Source: Gloeomargarita sp. SRBZ-1_bins_9 (GTDB taxonomy: Bacteria; Cyanobacteriota; Cyanobacteriia; Gloeomargaritales; Gloeomargaritaceae). From it: a DNA stretch of 64,000 nt. Location: the NCBI GenBank assembly GCA_039794565.1, contig JAUQVX010000001.1:366086-430085 (forward strand), given 5' to 3'. Under the pieces are notes generated by a model. The model was not told the origin of the DNA. It was given only the letters and a program-made list of their open reading frames with translations, and searched no databases. Shown piece after piece: positions 49,005 to 58,008 of the stretch. The translations under genes were made by a program, and so were the position numbers. The stretch's first letter is position 1. Every line of letters starts with the position of its first letter.

Positions 49005-50504
49005 ATGCTGAGTGCCTTGATTGCCGGACCGGTGGTGGGGGCGTTGCTGGTGTGGTTGGTGCGCGACCCCCGGCAGATGCGACTGCTGGCACTGGTGGTC
49101 AGCGGGTTGATGGTGGCCTGGGCCGGTATTCTGCTGAGCCGCTTCGACCTGACCCAGACCGGGATGCAGTTGGTGGAAAATTGGCCCTGGCTGCCGAATT
49201 TGGGGTTGAACTATCGCCTGGGGGCTGATGGCTTAGCCATTTCCCTGCTGGTGCTCAATACGTTGATTACCTGGGTGGTGGTCTACAGTACGCCGGTGAC
49301 GGTGGAGCGCCCCCGTTTGTATTACAGCTTGGTGTTGTGGGCCAGTGCGGGCCTGGCGGGGGCGTTCGCGGCCCAGAATCTGCTGCTGTTTGTGCTGTTT
49401 TATGAGTTGGAGTTGGTGCCTCTGTATTGCTTGATTGGGATTTGGGGGGGGCCGAAGCGGGAGTACGCGGCACTGAAGTTTTTGCTCTATACGGCGATTT
49501 CGGGGGTGCTGATCCTGGTGGGGTGCCTGGCCCTGGGCTGGCTGGGGGGACGGCCGGATTTTGACTACCCACAGGTGCAGGCAACGGTGGCCGGGTTGGG
49601 GGTTGGTTTGCAGGTGACGTTGCTGCTGCTTCTGCTGCTGGGGTTTGCCATCAAAGCGCCCCTGGTGCCCCTGCATACCTGGCTGCCAGATGCTTATGGA
49701 GAGGCGTCGCCCCCGGTGGCGGTGTTGCTAGGGGGAACGGTGGCGAAGTTGGGGACCTACGGGTTGGTGCGGTTCGGCTTGGAGCTGTTCCCGTCCGTGT
49801 GGGCACCTTTGTCGCCGCTGCTGGCTACTTGGGGGGTGGCGGGGGCCTTGTTTGGGGCGCTGGCGGCTATTGCCCAAAAGGACATCAAGCGCATGGTGGC
49901 TTACAGCTCGATTGGGCACATGGGCTACGTGATGTTGGGTACGGCGGCGGGGACTCCCCTGGCGGTAGTAGGGGCGATCGCCCAGATGGTGAGTCACGGG
50001 ATCATCCTGGCGATTCTGTTCCACCTGGTGGGGTTGGTGGAGCGCAAGGTGGGTACACGGGACCTGAACGTGCTCAATGGCCTGATGAATCCTCTGCGGG
50101 GGCTGCCGACGGTGAGTTCCCTGCTGGTGCTCGGCGGGATGGCCAGTGCCGGAATTCCGGGAATGATGGGGTTTGTGGCGGAATTTCTCATCTTCCAGGG
50201 GAGTTACCAGCGCTTCCCGGTACAGACGTTGCTGTGCGTGGTGGGTTCGGCGCTGACGGCGGTGTATTTTGTGATTTTGATCAACCGCACCTGTTTCGGA
50301 CGCTTGGATAACCGCACGGCCTATTACCCGCGGGTGTTGCTGGCGGAAAAGGTGCCGGCGTTGGTGCTGGCTGGGTTGATTCTGTTTTTGGGGGTGCAAC
50401 CGCGCTGGCTGGTGCAGTGGAGTGAGACGACGGCCCAACGTCTGGCGGTCACCCAACTGGCCAGCGCCCCGGCGACCCAAACGGTGAGTTTATTGGCGGA
50501 ATGA
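49005..50504 (+). CDS. ndhD4: NDH-1 subunit 4, CO2-uptake form (NdhD4 type)
   Basis: Second antiporter-like subunit of the CO2-hydrating NDH-1 complex. 499 residues, about 14 helices. LLFVLFYELELVPLYCLIGIWGG carries the helix-5 Glu, KAPLVPLHTWLPDAYGEASPPVAVLLGGTVAKLGTYGLVRF the central lysine region, and QKDIKRMVAYSSIGHMGYVMLG helix 8. These are standard NuoM/NdhD motifs. The gene starts 12 bases after ndhF4 and ends 16 bases before cupB. Confidence 0.9.
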   Translation: MLSALIAGPVVGALLVWLVRDPRQMRLLALVVSGLMVAWAGILLSRFDLTQTGMQLVENWPWLPNLGLNYRLGADGLAISLLVLNTLITWVVVYSTPVTVERPRLYYSLVLWASAGLAGAFAAQNLLLFVLFYELELVPLYCLIGIWGGPKREYAALKFLLYTAISGVLILVGCLALGWLGGRPDFDYPQVQATVAGLGVGLQVTLLLLLLLGFAIKAPLVPLHTWLPDAYGEASPPVAVLLGGTVAKLGTYGLVRFGLELFPSVWAPLSPLLATWGVAGALFGALAAIAQKDIKRMVAYSSIGHMGYVMLGTAAGTPLAVVGAIAQMVSHGIILAILFHLVGLVERKVGTRDLNVLNGLMNPLRGLPTVSSLLVLGGMASAGIPGMMGFVAEFLIFQGSYQRFPVQTLLCVVGSALTAVYFVILINRTCFGRLDNRTAYYPRVLLAEKVPALVLAGLILFLGVQPRWLVQWSETTAQRLAVTQLASAPATQTVSLLAE

Positions 50505-50520
50505 CCAAGGAGGTTTTCCC

Positions 50521-51831
50521 ATGACGGCGACTGTGGAACCGAAAACGAAGCTGCCCCCGTCGCGGCATGAGTTTGCCGAGGTGGTGCATCGGTTGGAGGC
50601 GGGGGGGGCGATGGTGCCGGATACCCCGGAAAACTTGATGCAGATCGTGGGCATCTGGAAGGCCTACGCGGTGCCAATGGATTTTTACTGGCGGGACTTG
50701 CTCTACATTGCTGAGCAGGTGTTTCTCAATCCGTTGCCCTTCTTCAAGTACTTTATTTCTGAGGAGTATTTACAGCGCCACAACCACTACGCGGGAGACG
50801 ATGCGGATTTGCGCATCTGGCGGGGGGAGGCGACGGCGCATCCGGAGTTGGTTGCCTTCCTGCAGAGAGGGGAAACGTTCAAAATGCCCCGCCTGCTGCA
50901 CCATCTCTGGCATGACCGGATCAATATGGAATTTGCCGAGGAGTGTATGCGGGCGATGCTCTGGCACCGGGGGATGGGGGGCCAGTTTGACCCCTATCTC
51001 GACAGCGAGGAATACAAGCAAAACGCAGACCGGGCGATTCGCGCCTATTTCCGGGGCAATCCTTTGATGCTGGGGCTGTATCGCTTGTTTCCTGACTTGT
51101 TTTTGGAACAGTGCCGCCAAGCCTCCTACTACGCCAATTTGGGTCTGTTCTGGGAGGTGATGGCGCCGGTATTTTTTGAGATTTACGACCGCTACCTGGA
51201 GGGTTCGATTCAAACGGTCAAGGACGCGGTGGATTTCCTGGTCAATGGCATTTTTGCCGTAGCCGGTCGCCCGATTTATCACCACGTGTACATCCGGGGG
51301 GAGTGCTACGAGATTATTCCTAAAAGCAAGGGGTTTATGTGGCTGTACGAGGCGGCCCTGCCCTACGTGGAGGCGGTGTTTTATCGCACATCGCCGTTTC
51401 GGGGGACCAAGTCCTACAATGCCCAGGCCCACATGGTGCCGGATAAGCAGGAGGATTTCCACTACGGGGTGCTCTACGCGGATAAATTCCCCATTGCCAC
51501 CGCGGGAATTCCGCCGACGCTGTTGGCCCAGGACATGCTGCATTTCCTGCCGGATTTTTTGGTGGATTACTACCGGCGGCACTGTCGGGGTGAGGACGAT
51601 ATGTTGGTGCAGTTGGGGATCAGCTTCCAGCGCTCCATGTACACGGTGACGTCGGCGGTGTTCCAGGCGCTGCGGGCCGCGTTGCTCTATCCCCTGGATG
51701 ACCCCAATCCCCGCCATCTGTGGGCCAACCGCCGTTTCTTTGAGGCCCAGTTGGACCGGTTCTGCCGACCGGAGTACGGGATTCGCGAAGCGGCGCGTTT
51801 AGCTTACGTGCAAAGCCCGGACTATCGCTAG
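50521..51831 (+). CDS. cupB: CO2 hydration protein CupB (ChpX)
   Basis: Soluble protein bound to NDH-1 that hydrates CO2 to bicarbonate, powered by electron transport. 436 residues. The N-terminus has RLEAGGAMVPDTPENLMQIVGIWKAYAVPMDFYWRDLLYIAEQVFLNPLPFFKYF, which I recall as the CupB/ChpX form; CupA differs there. LLHHLWHDRINMEFAEECMRAMLWHRGMG holds conserved His and Glu candidates for the zinc site. AAGGAGG precedes the ATG. No cupS follows: the stop overlaps the convergent ABC exporter by 4 bases. Confidence 0.92.
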   Translation: MTATVEPKTKLPPSRHEFAEVVHRLEAGGAMVPDTPENLMQIVGIWKAYAVPMDFYWRDLLYIAEQVFLNPLPFFKYFISEEYLQRHNHYAGDDADLRIWRGEATAHPELVAFLQRGETFKMPRLLHHLWHDRINMEFAEECMRAMLWHRGMGGQFDPYLDSEEYKQNADRAIRAYFRGNPLMLGLYRLFPDLFLEQCRQASYYANLGLFWEVMAPVFFEIYDRYLEGSIQTVKDAVDFLVNGIFAVAGRPIYHHVYIRGECYEIIPKSKGFMWLYEAALPYVEAVFYRTSPFRGTKSYNAQAHMVPDKQEDFHYGVLYADKFPIATAGIPPTLLAQDMLHFLPDFLVDYYRRHCRGEDDMLVQLGISFQRSMYTVTSAVFQALRAALLYPLDDPNPRHLWANRRFFEAQLDRFCRPEYGIREAARLAYVQSPDYR

Positions 51832-53570
51832 GCCAATCGTTGCTCCAGTTGGTAGGTCTCCCAGAGTTCCCGATAGAGGCCGGGCTGGCTGACGAGCTCT
51901 GCATGGGTGCCCTGCTGTACAAGATGGCCCCGTTCCAGCACCAGCACCCGGTCGGCAATGGCTGTGACGCTGAGCTGGTGGGTGACGCACAGGATGGTCT
52001 GGGGTAGGGTGCGCAATTCCTGCAGGATGAGTTGGGCCGTCTGGGCGTCCACGCTGGCCAGGGCGTCGTCGAGGAGCAAAATGGGGGCGCGTACCAGTAA
52101 CCCTCGGGCCAGGGCGGTGCGTTGCCGTTGACCCCCCGAGAGGGTAATGCCCCGCTCGCCCACCAGGGTTTCGTACTGCTGGGGGAAGCTAAGGATTTCG
52201 GAGTGGAGGTGGGCTTGCACGGCAGCACCTTCTACCCGGCCTAGGTCGGCTTCTGGGTCCCCATAGCGAATGTTGTCGGCGATGGTGGCGCTAAACAGAA
52301 AGCTCTCCTGGGGGACGTAGGCAATGGCACGGCGTAGGTCGGCTAAACGCACCTGGGTAATGTCGTAGCCGTCAATGAATATCTGACCGGGGGCAATGGG
52401 GAGTAACCGACATATAGCCTGTAGGAGGGTGCTTTTGCCGGCACCGATGGGTCCCACGATGACGATGGTCTCTCCGGGTTGCACGGTGAAGCTCACGTCC
52501 TGCAGGGCTGGTTCCAGCTGGCCGGGGTAGGTGTAGGTCAGATGCTGGAGGCGGATTTCCCCCCGCACGGGTGGCAGCACCAAGGGATGGGGAGGGTCCT
52601 GAATTCGGGGTTGCTCCTGCAATAGACTTTCCACGCGGGCGATGCTCACCTGGCCCCGTTGCAAGGAAGTGATGGTAAACCCCAACAGGGCGGTGGGGAA
52701 GATTAAACGTTCCCCGTAAACCAGCAGGGCCATAAGACCCCCCAACCGTAACTGGCCGCTTTCTAGGGCTTGACCGCCGAGCCAGAGCACCAGCAGTAAA
52801 CTCAGGCTGGCGATGCCCCCAAACAGGGGAAATAAAAAACTACGGGTCCGCGCCAGGGCCAAATTGTCCTGCAACAGATGCCGGTTCAGCTGGGTAAACC
52901 CCTGGCGTTCGGTCTCCTCCTGGGCATAGGTTTTGATCAGGGCCATGCCGCTGAGGTCCTCCTGGATGAGTTCACTAAGGTCGGCCAAACGCTCCTGGAC
53001 CTGGGCCTGCTGCTGACGCAGGGTTTCCCCAAACAGGGCCACGACCAATAACAGCAAGGGATAAACCGCCAGGGCCGCCAGGGTCAACGGCATACTGATG
53101 CTGAGCATCACCGGCAAGGTCAGGCCGTAGGCCAACACCGTATTTACCAGGCTGAGCATGGCAAAGCCCACTAACCGGCGGATGTTATCCACATCGCTGG
53201 TGGCCCGGCTGATGAGTTCGCCAGGGGGATGGCTCTGGAAATACTGGGGGTCGAGGCGCAGGAAATGTTCAAATAACCGCTGCTTCAAGTCAAATTCCAC
53301 CTGGCGGCCCACCCCAAACAAATACAACCGGGACACTATGCGGATGGCCCACATCAGCGACGCCAGACCGGCAATGGCCAGGGCATGACCCGCTAATGTC
53401 CCCCACGCCGGTTGACGCTCCAGTTGGTTGATGGCGCGGCGCAACACCAGGGGAATGACCACCCCTAACACGTTCACCAGCACCAGTGCCGTAATACCAA
53501 TTAGTTCCTGCCGCCAGTAGGGACGGATATAGCCCAAAAGGGTGCGTAATACGGCTGGGGATCGCGCCAT
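51828..53570 (-). CDS. ABC exporter, fused permease and ATPase (MsbA/LmrA-like)
   Basis: Half-transporter of 580 residues forming a dimer for lipid, peptide or drug export. Residues 15-310 hold six helices (ABC_membrane type 1), with IQEDLSGMALIKTYAQEE the coupling region. The ATPase has Walker A VGPIGAGKST near 375, Q-loop YVPQESFLFSATIADNIRYG, signature ITLSGGQRQRTALARGLL, Walker B ILLLDDALASVDA (Asp in place of the usual catalytic Glu) and H-loop CVTHQLS. LLDD rather than LLDE suggests a degenerate ATP site, so it may pair with a second half-transporter. Substrate unknown. Confidence 0.9.
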   Translation of the reverse strand: MARSPAVLRTLLGYIRPYWRQELIGITALVLVNVLGVVIPLVLRRAINQLERQPAWGTLAGHALAIAGLASLMWAIRIVSRLYLFGVGRQVEFDLKQRLFEHFLRLDPQYFQSHPPGELISRATSDVDNIRRLVGFAMLSLVNTVLAYGLTLPVMLSISMPLTLAALAVYPLLLLVVALFGETLRQQQAQVQERLADLSELIQEDLSGMALIKTYAQEETERQGFTQLNRHLLQDNLALARTRSFLFPLFGGIASLSLLLVLWLGGQALESGQLRLGGLMALLVYGERLIFPTALLGFTITSLQRGQVSIARVESLLQEQPRIQDPPHPLVLPPVRGEIRLQHLTYTYPGQLEPALQDVSFTVQPGETIVIVGPIGAGKSTLLQAICRLLPIAPGQIFIDGYDITQVRLADLRRAIAYVPQESFLFSATIADNIRYGDPEADLGRVEGAAVQAHLHSEILSFPQQYETLVGERGITLSGGQRQRTALARGLLVRAPILLLDDALASVDAQTAQLILQELRTLPQTILCVTHQLSVTAIADRVLVLERGHLVQQGTHAELVSQPGLYRELWETYQLEQRLA

Positions 53571-53635
53571 ATTGACCAGTCTAACAACTGTCGCCCAGGG
53601 TAGAATAGGCTCGATGGTTGTTCAGATGGGGCGTT

Positions 53636-54373
53636 ATGGCACTCTCTTGCTGGTGGCGGTCGGTTCTGGCCCAAAAACGGGCGGTGAAGATCATTAGCGG
53701 CATTACCCAAAAAGACCCGGAAGTGGTAGGACGGGTGGTCCGGGCGGCAACCCAGGGGGGGGCAACCTATGTGGATATTGCGGCGGACCCCCTGCTGGTG
53801 ATGCTGGCGAAGTCCCTGACCCATTTGCCGGTGTGTGTGTCTACCATTGACCCGACCGTACTGCCGGCCTGCGTGGAAGCGGGGGCGGATATGGTAGAAA
53901 TCGGTAACTTTGACCCCTTTTATGCCCAAGGGGAGGTGTTTGATGCCGATCGGGTGTGCGCCCTGACGGTGCAGGTGCGGGAGCGGTTGCCGGAGGTGCC
54001 CCTGACGGTGACGGTGCCCCACACCTTGCCCTTGGATGTCCAGGCGGACTTGGCCCAGGAATTGGTGCGCCTGGGGGCGGATGTCTTACAAACGGAAGGC
54101 GGTGTGGCGGTCCAACCCCAACAACCAGGGGTCCTCGGCCTGATGCACAAAGCGGTACCGGCGCTGGCGGCTGCCTACACCCTGTCCCGGGCGGTGGCTG
54201 TACCGGTGATTTGCGCGTCCGGCTTGTCGGCGGTGACGGCTCCCTTGGCCCTGGCGGCAGGGGCGGCGGGCGTGGGTATTGGTCGGGCGGTGAACCGGCT
54301 CAGGGATGAATGGGAAATGACGGCTGCGGTGCGGGCCATCGTCGAAGCAGTGGCCACACCTGTGGTTGTGTAG
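53636..54373 (+). CDS. ycf23: Ycf23-like protein (DUF561)
   Basis: TIM-barrel-like protein of 245 residues, homologous to plastid Ycf23. It contains KRAVKIISGITQKDPEVVGRVVRAATQGGATYVDIAADP, CVSTIDPTVLPACVEAGADMVEIGNFDPFY and LGADVLQTEGG. The enzymatic role is unknown; the fold suggests a phosphate-binding barrel. The start is the ATG at 53636. Its stop directly abuts the ATG of the aminotransferase gene, so the two are coupled. Confidence 0.9.
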   Translation: MALSCWWRSVLAQKRAVKIISGITQKDPEVVGRVVRAATQGGATYVDIAADPLLVMLAKSLTHLPVCVSTIDPTVLPACVEAGADMVEIGNFDPFYAQGEVFDADRVCALTVQVRERLPEVPLTVTVPHTLPLDVQADLAQELVRLGADVLQTEGGVAVQPQQPGVLGLMHKAVPALAAAYTLSRAVAVPVICASGLSAVTAPLALAAGAAGVGIGRAVNRLRDEWEMTAAVRAIVEAVATPVVV

Positions 54374-55498
54374 ATGGCGGTGGCCACGGCCATTCCCCAG
54401 TTCGACCTCACGCGCCAGTACCGGCAACTGGAACCTGTGCTACTCCCAGTGGTCCACAAGGTCTTGGCCAGTGGGACTTACATTGGTGGGGAATGGGTGG
54501 CAGCCTTGGAGCAGGCCTTGGCCCACCTCATTGGGGTGCCCTACTGCGTCAGTTGCAACTCTGGGACCGATGCCCTGTATCTGGCCCTGCGGGCTTTGGG
54601 GGTGGGGCCGGGGGATGAGGTGATTACTTCGGCGTTTTCCTTTATCGCCACGGCAGAGGCCATTAGCCTCACGGGGGCCACGCCGGTTTTTGTGGATGTT
54701 GACCCCACCACGTTTAATGTGGATTTGCACCAGGTGGCCCAACGCCTGACCCCCCGCACCAAGGCCATCCTGCCGGTGCACTTGTTTGGCCGTCCGGTGG
54801 ATATGACCTACCTGCAAGCCTTGGCCCAGGCTCAGGGGGTGGCCCTGGTAGAAGACTGCGCCCAGGCCCTGGGGAGTCACTGGCAAGGCCGACCGGTGGG
54901 CAGTTGGGGGACCCTGGGCTGCTTTAGCTTCTACCCCACCAAAAATTTGGGAGCGTTGGGGGACGGGGGGGCCATTACGACCCACGACCCGGCATTGGCC
55001 CAGCGCCTGCGGGAGCTGAAAAATCACGGCCAACGGGAGCGCTACTGCTCGGTAACGGTGGGGATCAACAGTCGGTTGGATGCCCTCCAGGCGGCCATAC
55101 TCCAGGTGAAATTGAGCTATTTGGAACAGTGGCTGGTACGGCGACGGGCTTTGGCCCACCGCTATCACCAATTGCTGGCGGATGTACCGGGACTGCTGTT
55201 GCCCCAGGACAGTCCGGGCCACAGTTGGAACCAGTACACGGTAGTGCTGCAGCGGGACGACATCAGCCGGGATGAGTTGCGGGCGCAGTTGCAGCGGCTG
55301 GGCATCGGCACGGCAGTGTACTACCCTATCCCCTTGCCTTTGCAACCGTTGTACCGGTCGTTGCAATATGACCCGGCCCAGATTCCCCAGGCGGTGACCT
55401 TGAGCCGGCGGGTGTTTTCCCTGCCACTGTTCCCTGAGTTGACCGAGGAAGAACAGGTGCAGGTGGCGCGGGCTATCCGGCAGATATTGGGGACTTGA
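54374..55498 (+). CDS. DegT/DnrJ/EryC1/StrS-family aminotransferase
   Basis: PLP-dependent sugar aminotransferase-like protein, 374 residues, typically making amino sugars for glycans. IPQFDLTRQYRQLEP at the start, SCNSGTDALYLALRALGVGPGDEVIT, ATAEAISLTGATPVFVDVDP, ALVEDCAQALGSHW and the lysine loop FSFYPTKNLGALGDGG near 190 are family hallmarks; NSRLDALQAAIL follows. The catalytic Lys is present. The nucleotide sugar is unknown. Neighbours ycf23, a CPBP protease and a VTT protein follow a continuous operon, not a glycan cluster. Confidence 0.92.
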   Translation: MAVATAIPQFDLTRQYRQLEPVLLPVVHKVLASGTYIGGEWVAALEQALAHLIGVPYCVSCNSGTDALYLALRALGVGPGDEVITSAFSFIATAEAISLTGATPVFVDVDPTTFNVDLHQVAQRLTPRTKAILPVHLFGRPVDMTYLQALAQAQGVALVEDCAQALGSHWQGRPVGSWGTLGCFSFYPTKNLGALGDGGAITTHDPALAQRLRELKNHGQRERYCSVTVGINSRLDALQAAILQVKLSYLEQWLVRRRALAHRYHQLLADVPGLLLPQDSPGHSWNQYTVVLQRDDISRDELRAQLQRLGIGTAVYYPIPLPLQPLYRSLQYDPAQIPQAVTLSRRVFSLPLFPELTEEEQVQVARAIRQILGT

Positions 55499-55500
55499 GC

Positions 55501-56910
55501 ATGAATAGTTCGCTGGTTTTTTGGCGACGGGTGGGACTGCCGGCTTTGACGCTGACGGTGGCGGCGGTCATCGCCTCGGCCCTGCTCCACAGTTGGCAGC
55601 AGCCCCAGCCCCAAAATCTTCTGCAACTGCGGGCGGTGGATTTACAGCTACAGGCGACAGCCTGGCTGGAGACGCCCCCCTGGGTGACGGAAACGGCTTT
55701 GGCCCAAGCGGAACAAACCTACAGCCGTTTTCTCCAACGGATGGACCTGCAGGACCAGGCCCAAGGGAGATTGCGGTTGGGGTTAATTCAAGCGGCCCAA
55801 GGCCAAATACAGGCTGCTTGGGATACATGGCAGACATTAATGGAGCAAGCCGGACCTGGGGACCTGGGGTCAACGGCGCAGGTGTTGCTGGGGCTGTGGG
55901 CGGAACCGCCACGCATTCTACCGGATGCGGAATTGCTGTTGATGGACCATCTCTCGGGCTGGTATGAGCAGGTGGCACTCCGGCGGCTGTACAAATTGCA
56001 ACAGCGGCAAGGGGAGTTGGCTGCCCTGGAAAAAGAGGCGCAAATCCTGGCCCAAAATGCCCTGACCCGTCTGGTGGTGGTGGTAGGGATGCCCCTGTTG
56101 GCGGGGGTTGCTGGGACATTACTGCTGATAGGGCTGGGGGTGCAATGGCTGTGGCAGGGGCGGCAATCGCTCCTAGGACGCCGGGAAGGTCCCCGCTGGT
56201 CGGTGCCGTGGGGCCTGGATACGGTGTTGCAGGTGATGGTGCTGTGGTTTGTGGCCTTCTTTGGGTTGGGGCAGGTGCTATTGCCCTTGCTGGTGCAGGC
56301 TACAGGACTGCTGCCAACCGTGCGGACACCCTGGGGACAGGGCATCTACGTTTTAGTGAGCTATGGCCTAGTGAGTGTGGTGGGGGTGGGGATTGTCTGG
56401 CTGCACGTGCGCCGCTATCGCCCCCTAGACCGGTGTTGGTTTGACTGGCGCCTGCAGGGACGGACGCTGACCTGGGTGGTGGGGGGATACCTGGTGGCCC
56501 AGCCCTTGGTGTTTATGACCACCGTGCTCAACCAACGTCTTCTGGGGGGACGGGGCGGCGGCAATCCTTTGATTCCCATCCTGACTACCACCAAGGACCC
56601 CTGGCTGCTGGCGCTCTTTGCCCTGGTGATCGTGGGACTGGCACCCTTTTTTGAGGAGGTGGTGTTTCGCGGGTTTTTGCTGCCGTCTTTGACGCGCCGA
56701 CTACCCTTGGCGGGGGCCATTGTTGTTAGTGGGGGGATTTTCGCCCTAGCCCATCTGAATGTGGGGGAATTACTACCGCTGGCAGCCCTGGGCATCCTTT
56801 TAGGTTTTGTTTACACTCGGGAGGGGAGTTTGTGGACGCCTATCCTGCTCCACGCTTTGTGGAATGGGGGGTCCTTCCTATCGTTGCTTATCCTGGGGCA
56901 TGGTGGCTGA
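55501..56910 (+). CDS. CPBP-family intramembrane glutamic endopeptidase with helical N-terminal domain
   Basis: 469 residues. Residues 1-35 hold a membrane anchor, 40-185 a helical region resembling tetratricopeptide-type packing (TETALAQAEQTYSRFLQRM, LGLIQAAQGQIQAAWDTWQTLME). From about 190 to the end, eight hydrophobic segments contain the Abi/CPBP motifs: FFEEVVFRGFLL (EExxxR) near 385, and FALAHLNV plus LLHALWNGGSF (HxxxN). It is homologous to Rce1-type proteases. In cyanobacteria this family includes thylakoid proteins; the target is unknown. It starts 2 bases after the aminotransferase stop. Confidence 0.88.
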   Translation: MNSSLVFWRRVGLPALTLTVAAVIASALLHSWQQPQPQNLLQLRAVDLQLQATAWLETPPWVTETALAQAEQTYSRFLQRMDLQDQAQGRLRLGLIQAAQGQIQAAWDTWQTLMEQAGPGDLGSTAQVLLGLWAEPPRILPDAELLLMDHLSGWYEQVALRRLYKLQQRQGELAALEKEAQILAQNALTRLVVVVGMPLLAGVAGTLLLIGLGVQWLWQGRQSLLGRREGPRWSVPWGLDTVLQVMVLWFVAFFGLGQVLLPLLVQATGLLPTVRTPWGQGIYVLVSYGLVSVVGVGIVWLHVRRYRPLDRCWFDWRLQGRTLTWVVGGYLVAQPLVFMTTVLNQRLLGGRGGGNPLIPILTTTKDPWLLALFALVIVGLAPFFEEVVFRGFLLPSLTRRLPLAGAIVVSGGIFALAHLNVGELLPLAALGILLGFVYTREGSLWTPILLHALWNGGSFLSLLILGHGG

Positions 56911-57487
56911 ACCACAGCCGAAAAGCTGGTCGGTGCGGGTGCTAGGGGCGGTGGCCGTAGTGTTGGCATTTTATGCCCTGGCTGCCCTGATGTTGCGTTG
57001 GATTGGCCTGGAACCAACCCAGGAGTGGTTGGCCCGGTTTGGCTGGTCGGCACGGTTGGTGTTTGTGGGCTTATCGGCGGGCAGCCTCATCCTGGCCCCC
57101 TTGAGTGGCAGTTCCCTTTACATCCTGGGGGGGACCCTATTCGGCCAACACCAGGCTTTTGTCCTGAGCTGGATTGCCACCTTGATCGGCTGTAGTGTGA
57201 ATTTTTGGATTGCCCGGTGCTGGGGACGGCGGCTGGTGGTGCGTTTGGTGGGACATCACCAGGTGGCAGCCCTGGACCGCTGGTTGGCCGATTTGCAGAC
57301 CCACCACAGTATCTTCTACATGTTTTTGGTGATGCATTTATCGCAGGATATTGTCAGTTATGCCCTGGGGTTGACCCGCATTCCCTACCGGGACTTTTTC
57401 ATTGCCCTGAGCCTGAGTGCCGCCACCATCGTGGGCTTTTTCATTTACCTGGGCAGCGGTGTGTTGAACTGGCTGGTGGGTGCTTAG
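56900..57487 (+). CDS. VTT-domain membrane protein (TVP38/TMEM64, DedA-like)
   Basis: 195 residues with four or five hydrophobic segments. GLSAGSLILAPLSGSSLYILGGTLFG and ATLIGCSVNFWIARCWGRRLV match the VTT domain, with FYMFLVMHLSQDIVSYALGLTRIPYRDFF the conserved C-terminal segment. Relatives scramble or flip phospholipids. The ATG at 56900 overlaps the previous gene by 11 bases. The tail overlaps fur by 4 bases. Confidence 0.88.
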   Translation: MVAEPQPKSWSVRVLGAVAVVLAFYALAALMLRWIGLEPTQEWLARFGWSARLVFVGLSAGSLILAPLSGSSLYILGGTLFGQHQAFVLSWIATLIGCSVNFWIARCWGRRLVVRLVGHHQVAALDRWLADLQTHHSIFYMFLVMHLSQDIVSYALGLTRIPYRDFFIALSLSAATIVGFFIYLGSGVLNWLVGA

Positions 57488-58008
57488 TTTGGGGTAATGA
57501 CGCCGGTGACGGTGCCGTTGAGCGCCCGGGGACAGACCCAATTGCTGGGCAACAGGGAAGGCCAGCCGCGCCGCAGGGCTTCGGGACAAATGGCGTGGAT
57601 CGTCAACTGACAATCCAGTAGGTGCAATCCTTCCTTTTCCGCCTGCTTGATGCCGGTCTTCAGGATGGAGGTGTTGGTGAATTCTATAGTGCGATTGCAC
57701 TGGACACAGACCAAATGGTGATGGTGATGGGGATAGGGCTGGTTGAGTTCATAGTGTTTGTGTCCCTCCGCCAGCTCCAGTTCCCGCAATAACCCCATAC
57801 GAGCCATCAGTTTGAGGCTGCGGTAGATGGTGGACAGACTAATACTTTCCCCCCGTTGCCGTAAGGCCTGATACACATCCTCAGCGCTTAGGTGATTGCC
57901 CTGGGGTAGGTTCTGGAAAAATTTCAGGATTTTTTCCCGCTGGGGCGTTAACCGGCAGCCAATTTGATGAAGCTCCGCCCGCAAGTCAGCTGTGTCGTAA
58001 AGTTGCAT
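57484..58008 (-). CDS. fur: Fur-family transcriptional regulator (FurA-like), lacking the second CxxC
   Basis: Ferric-uptake-type repressor of 174 residues, longer than usual FurA (about 150). The winged helix has LRAELHQIGCRLTPQREKILKFF, HLSAEDVYQAL and SLSTIYRSLKLMARMGLLRELEL. The metal region has GHKHYEL, PHHHHHLVCVQCN (first CxxC) and LDCQLTIHAICPEALRRG. FurA normally continues CPxCQR there; here the second cysteine is missing and about 25 extra residues follow. I use the ATG at 58008, aligning with FurA starts. The upstream AATGATTGTAAAT (around 58128) could be part of a Fur box, weakly supported. Confidence 0.88.
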   Translation of the reverse strand: MQLYDTADLRAELHQIGCRLTPQREKILKFFQNLPQGNHLSAEDVYQALRQRGESISLSTIYRSLKLMARMGLLRELELAEGHKHYELNQPYPHHHHHLVCVQCNRTIEFTNTSILKTGIKQAEKEGLHLLDCQLTIHAICPEALRRGWPSLLPSNWVCPRALNGTVTGVITPN

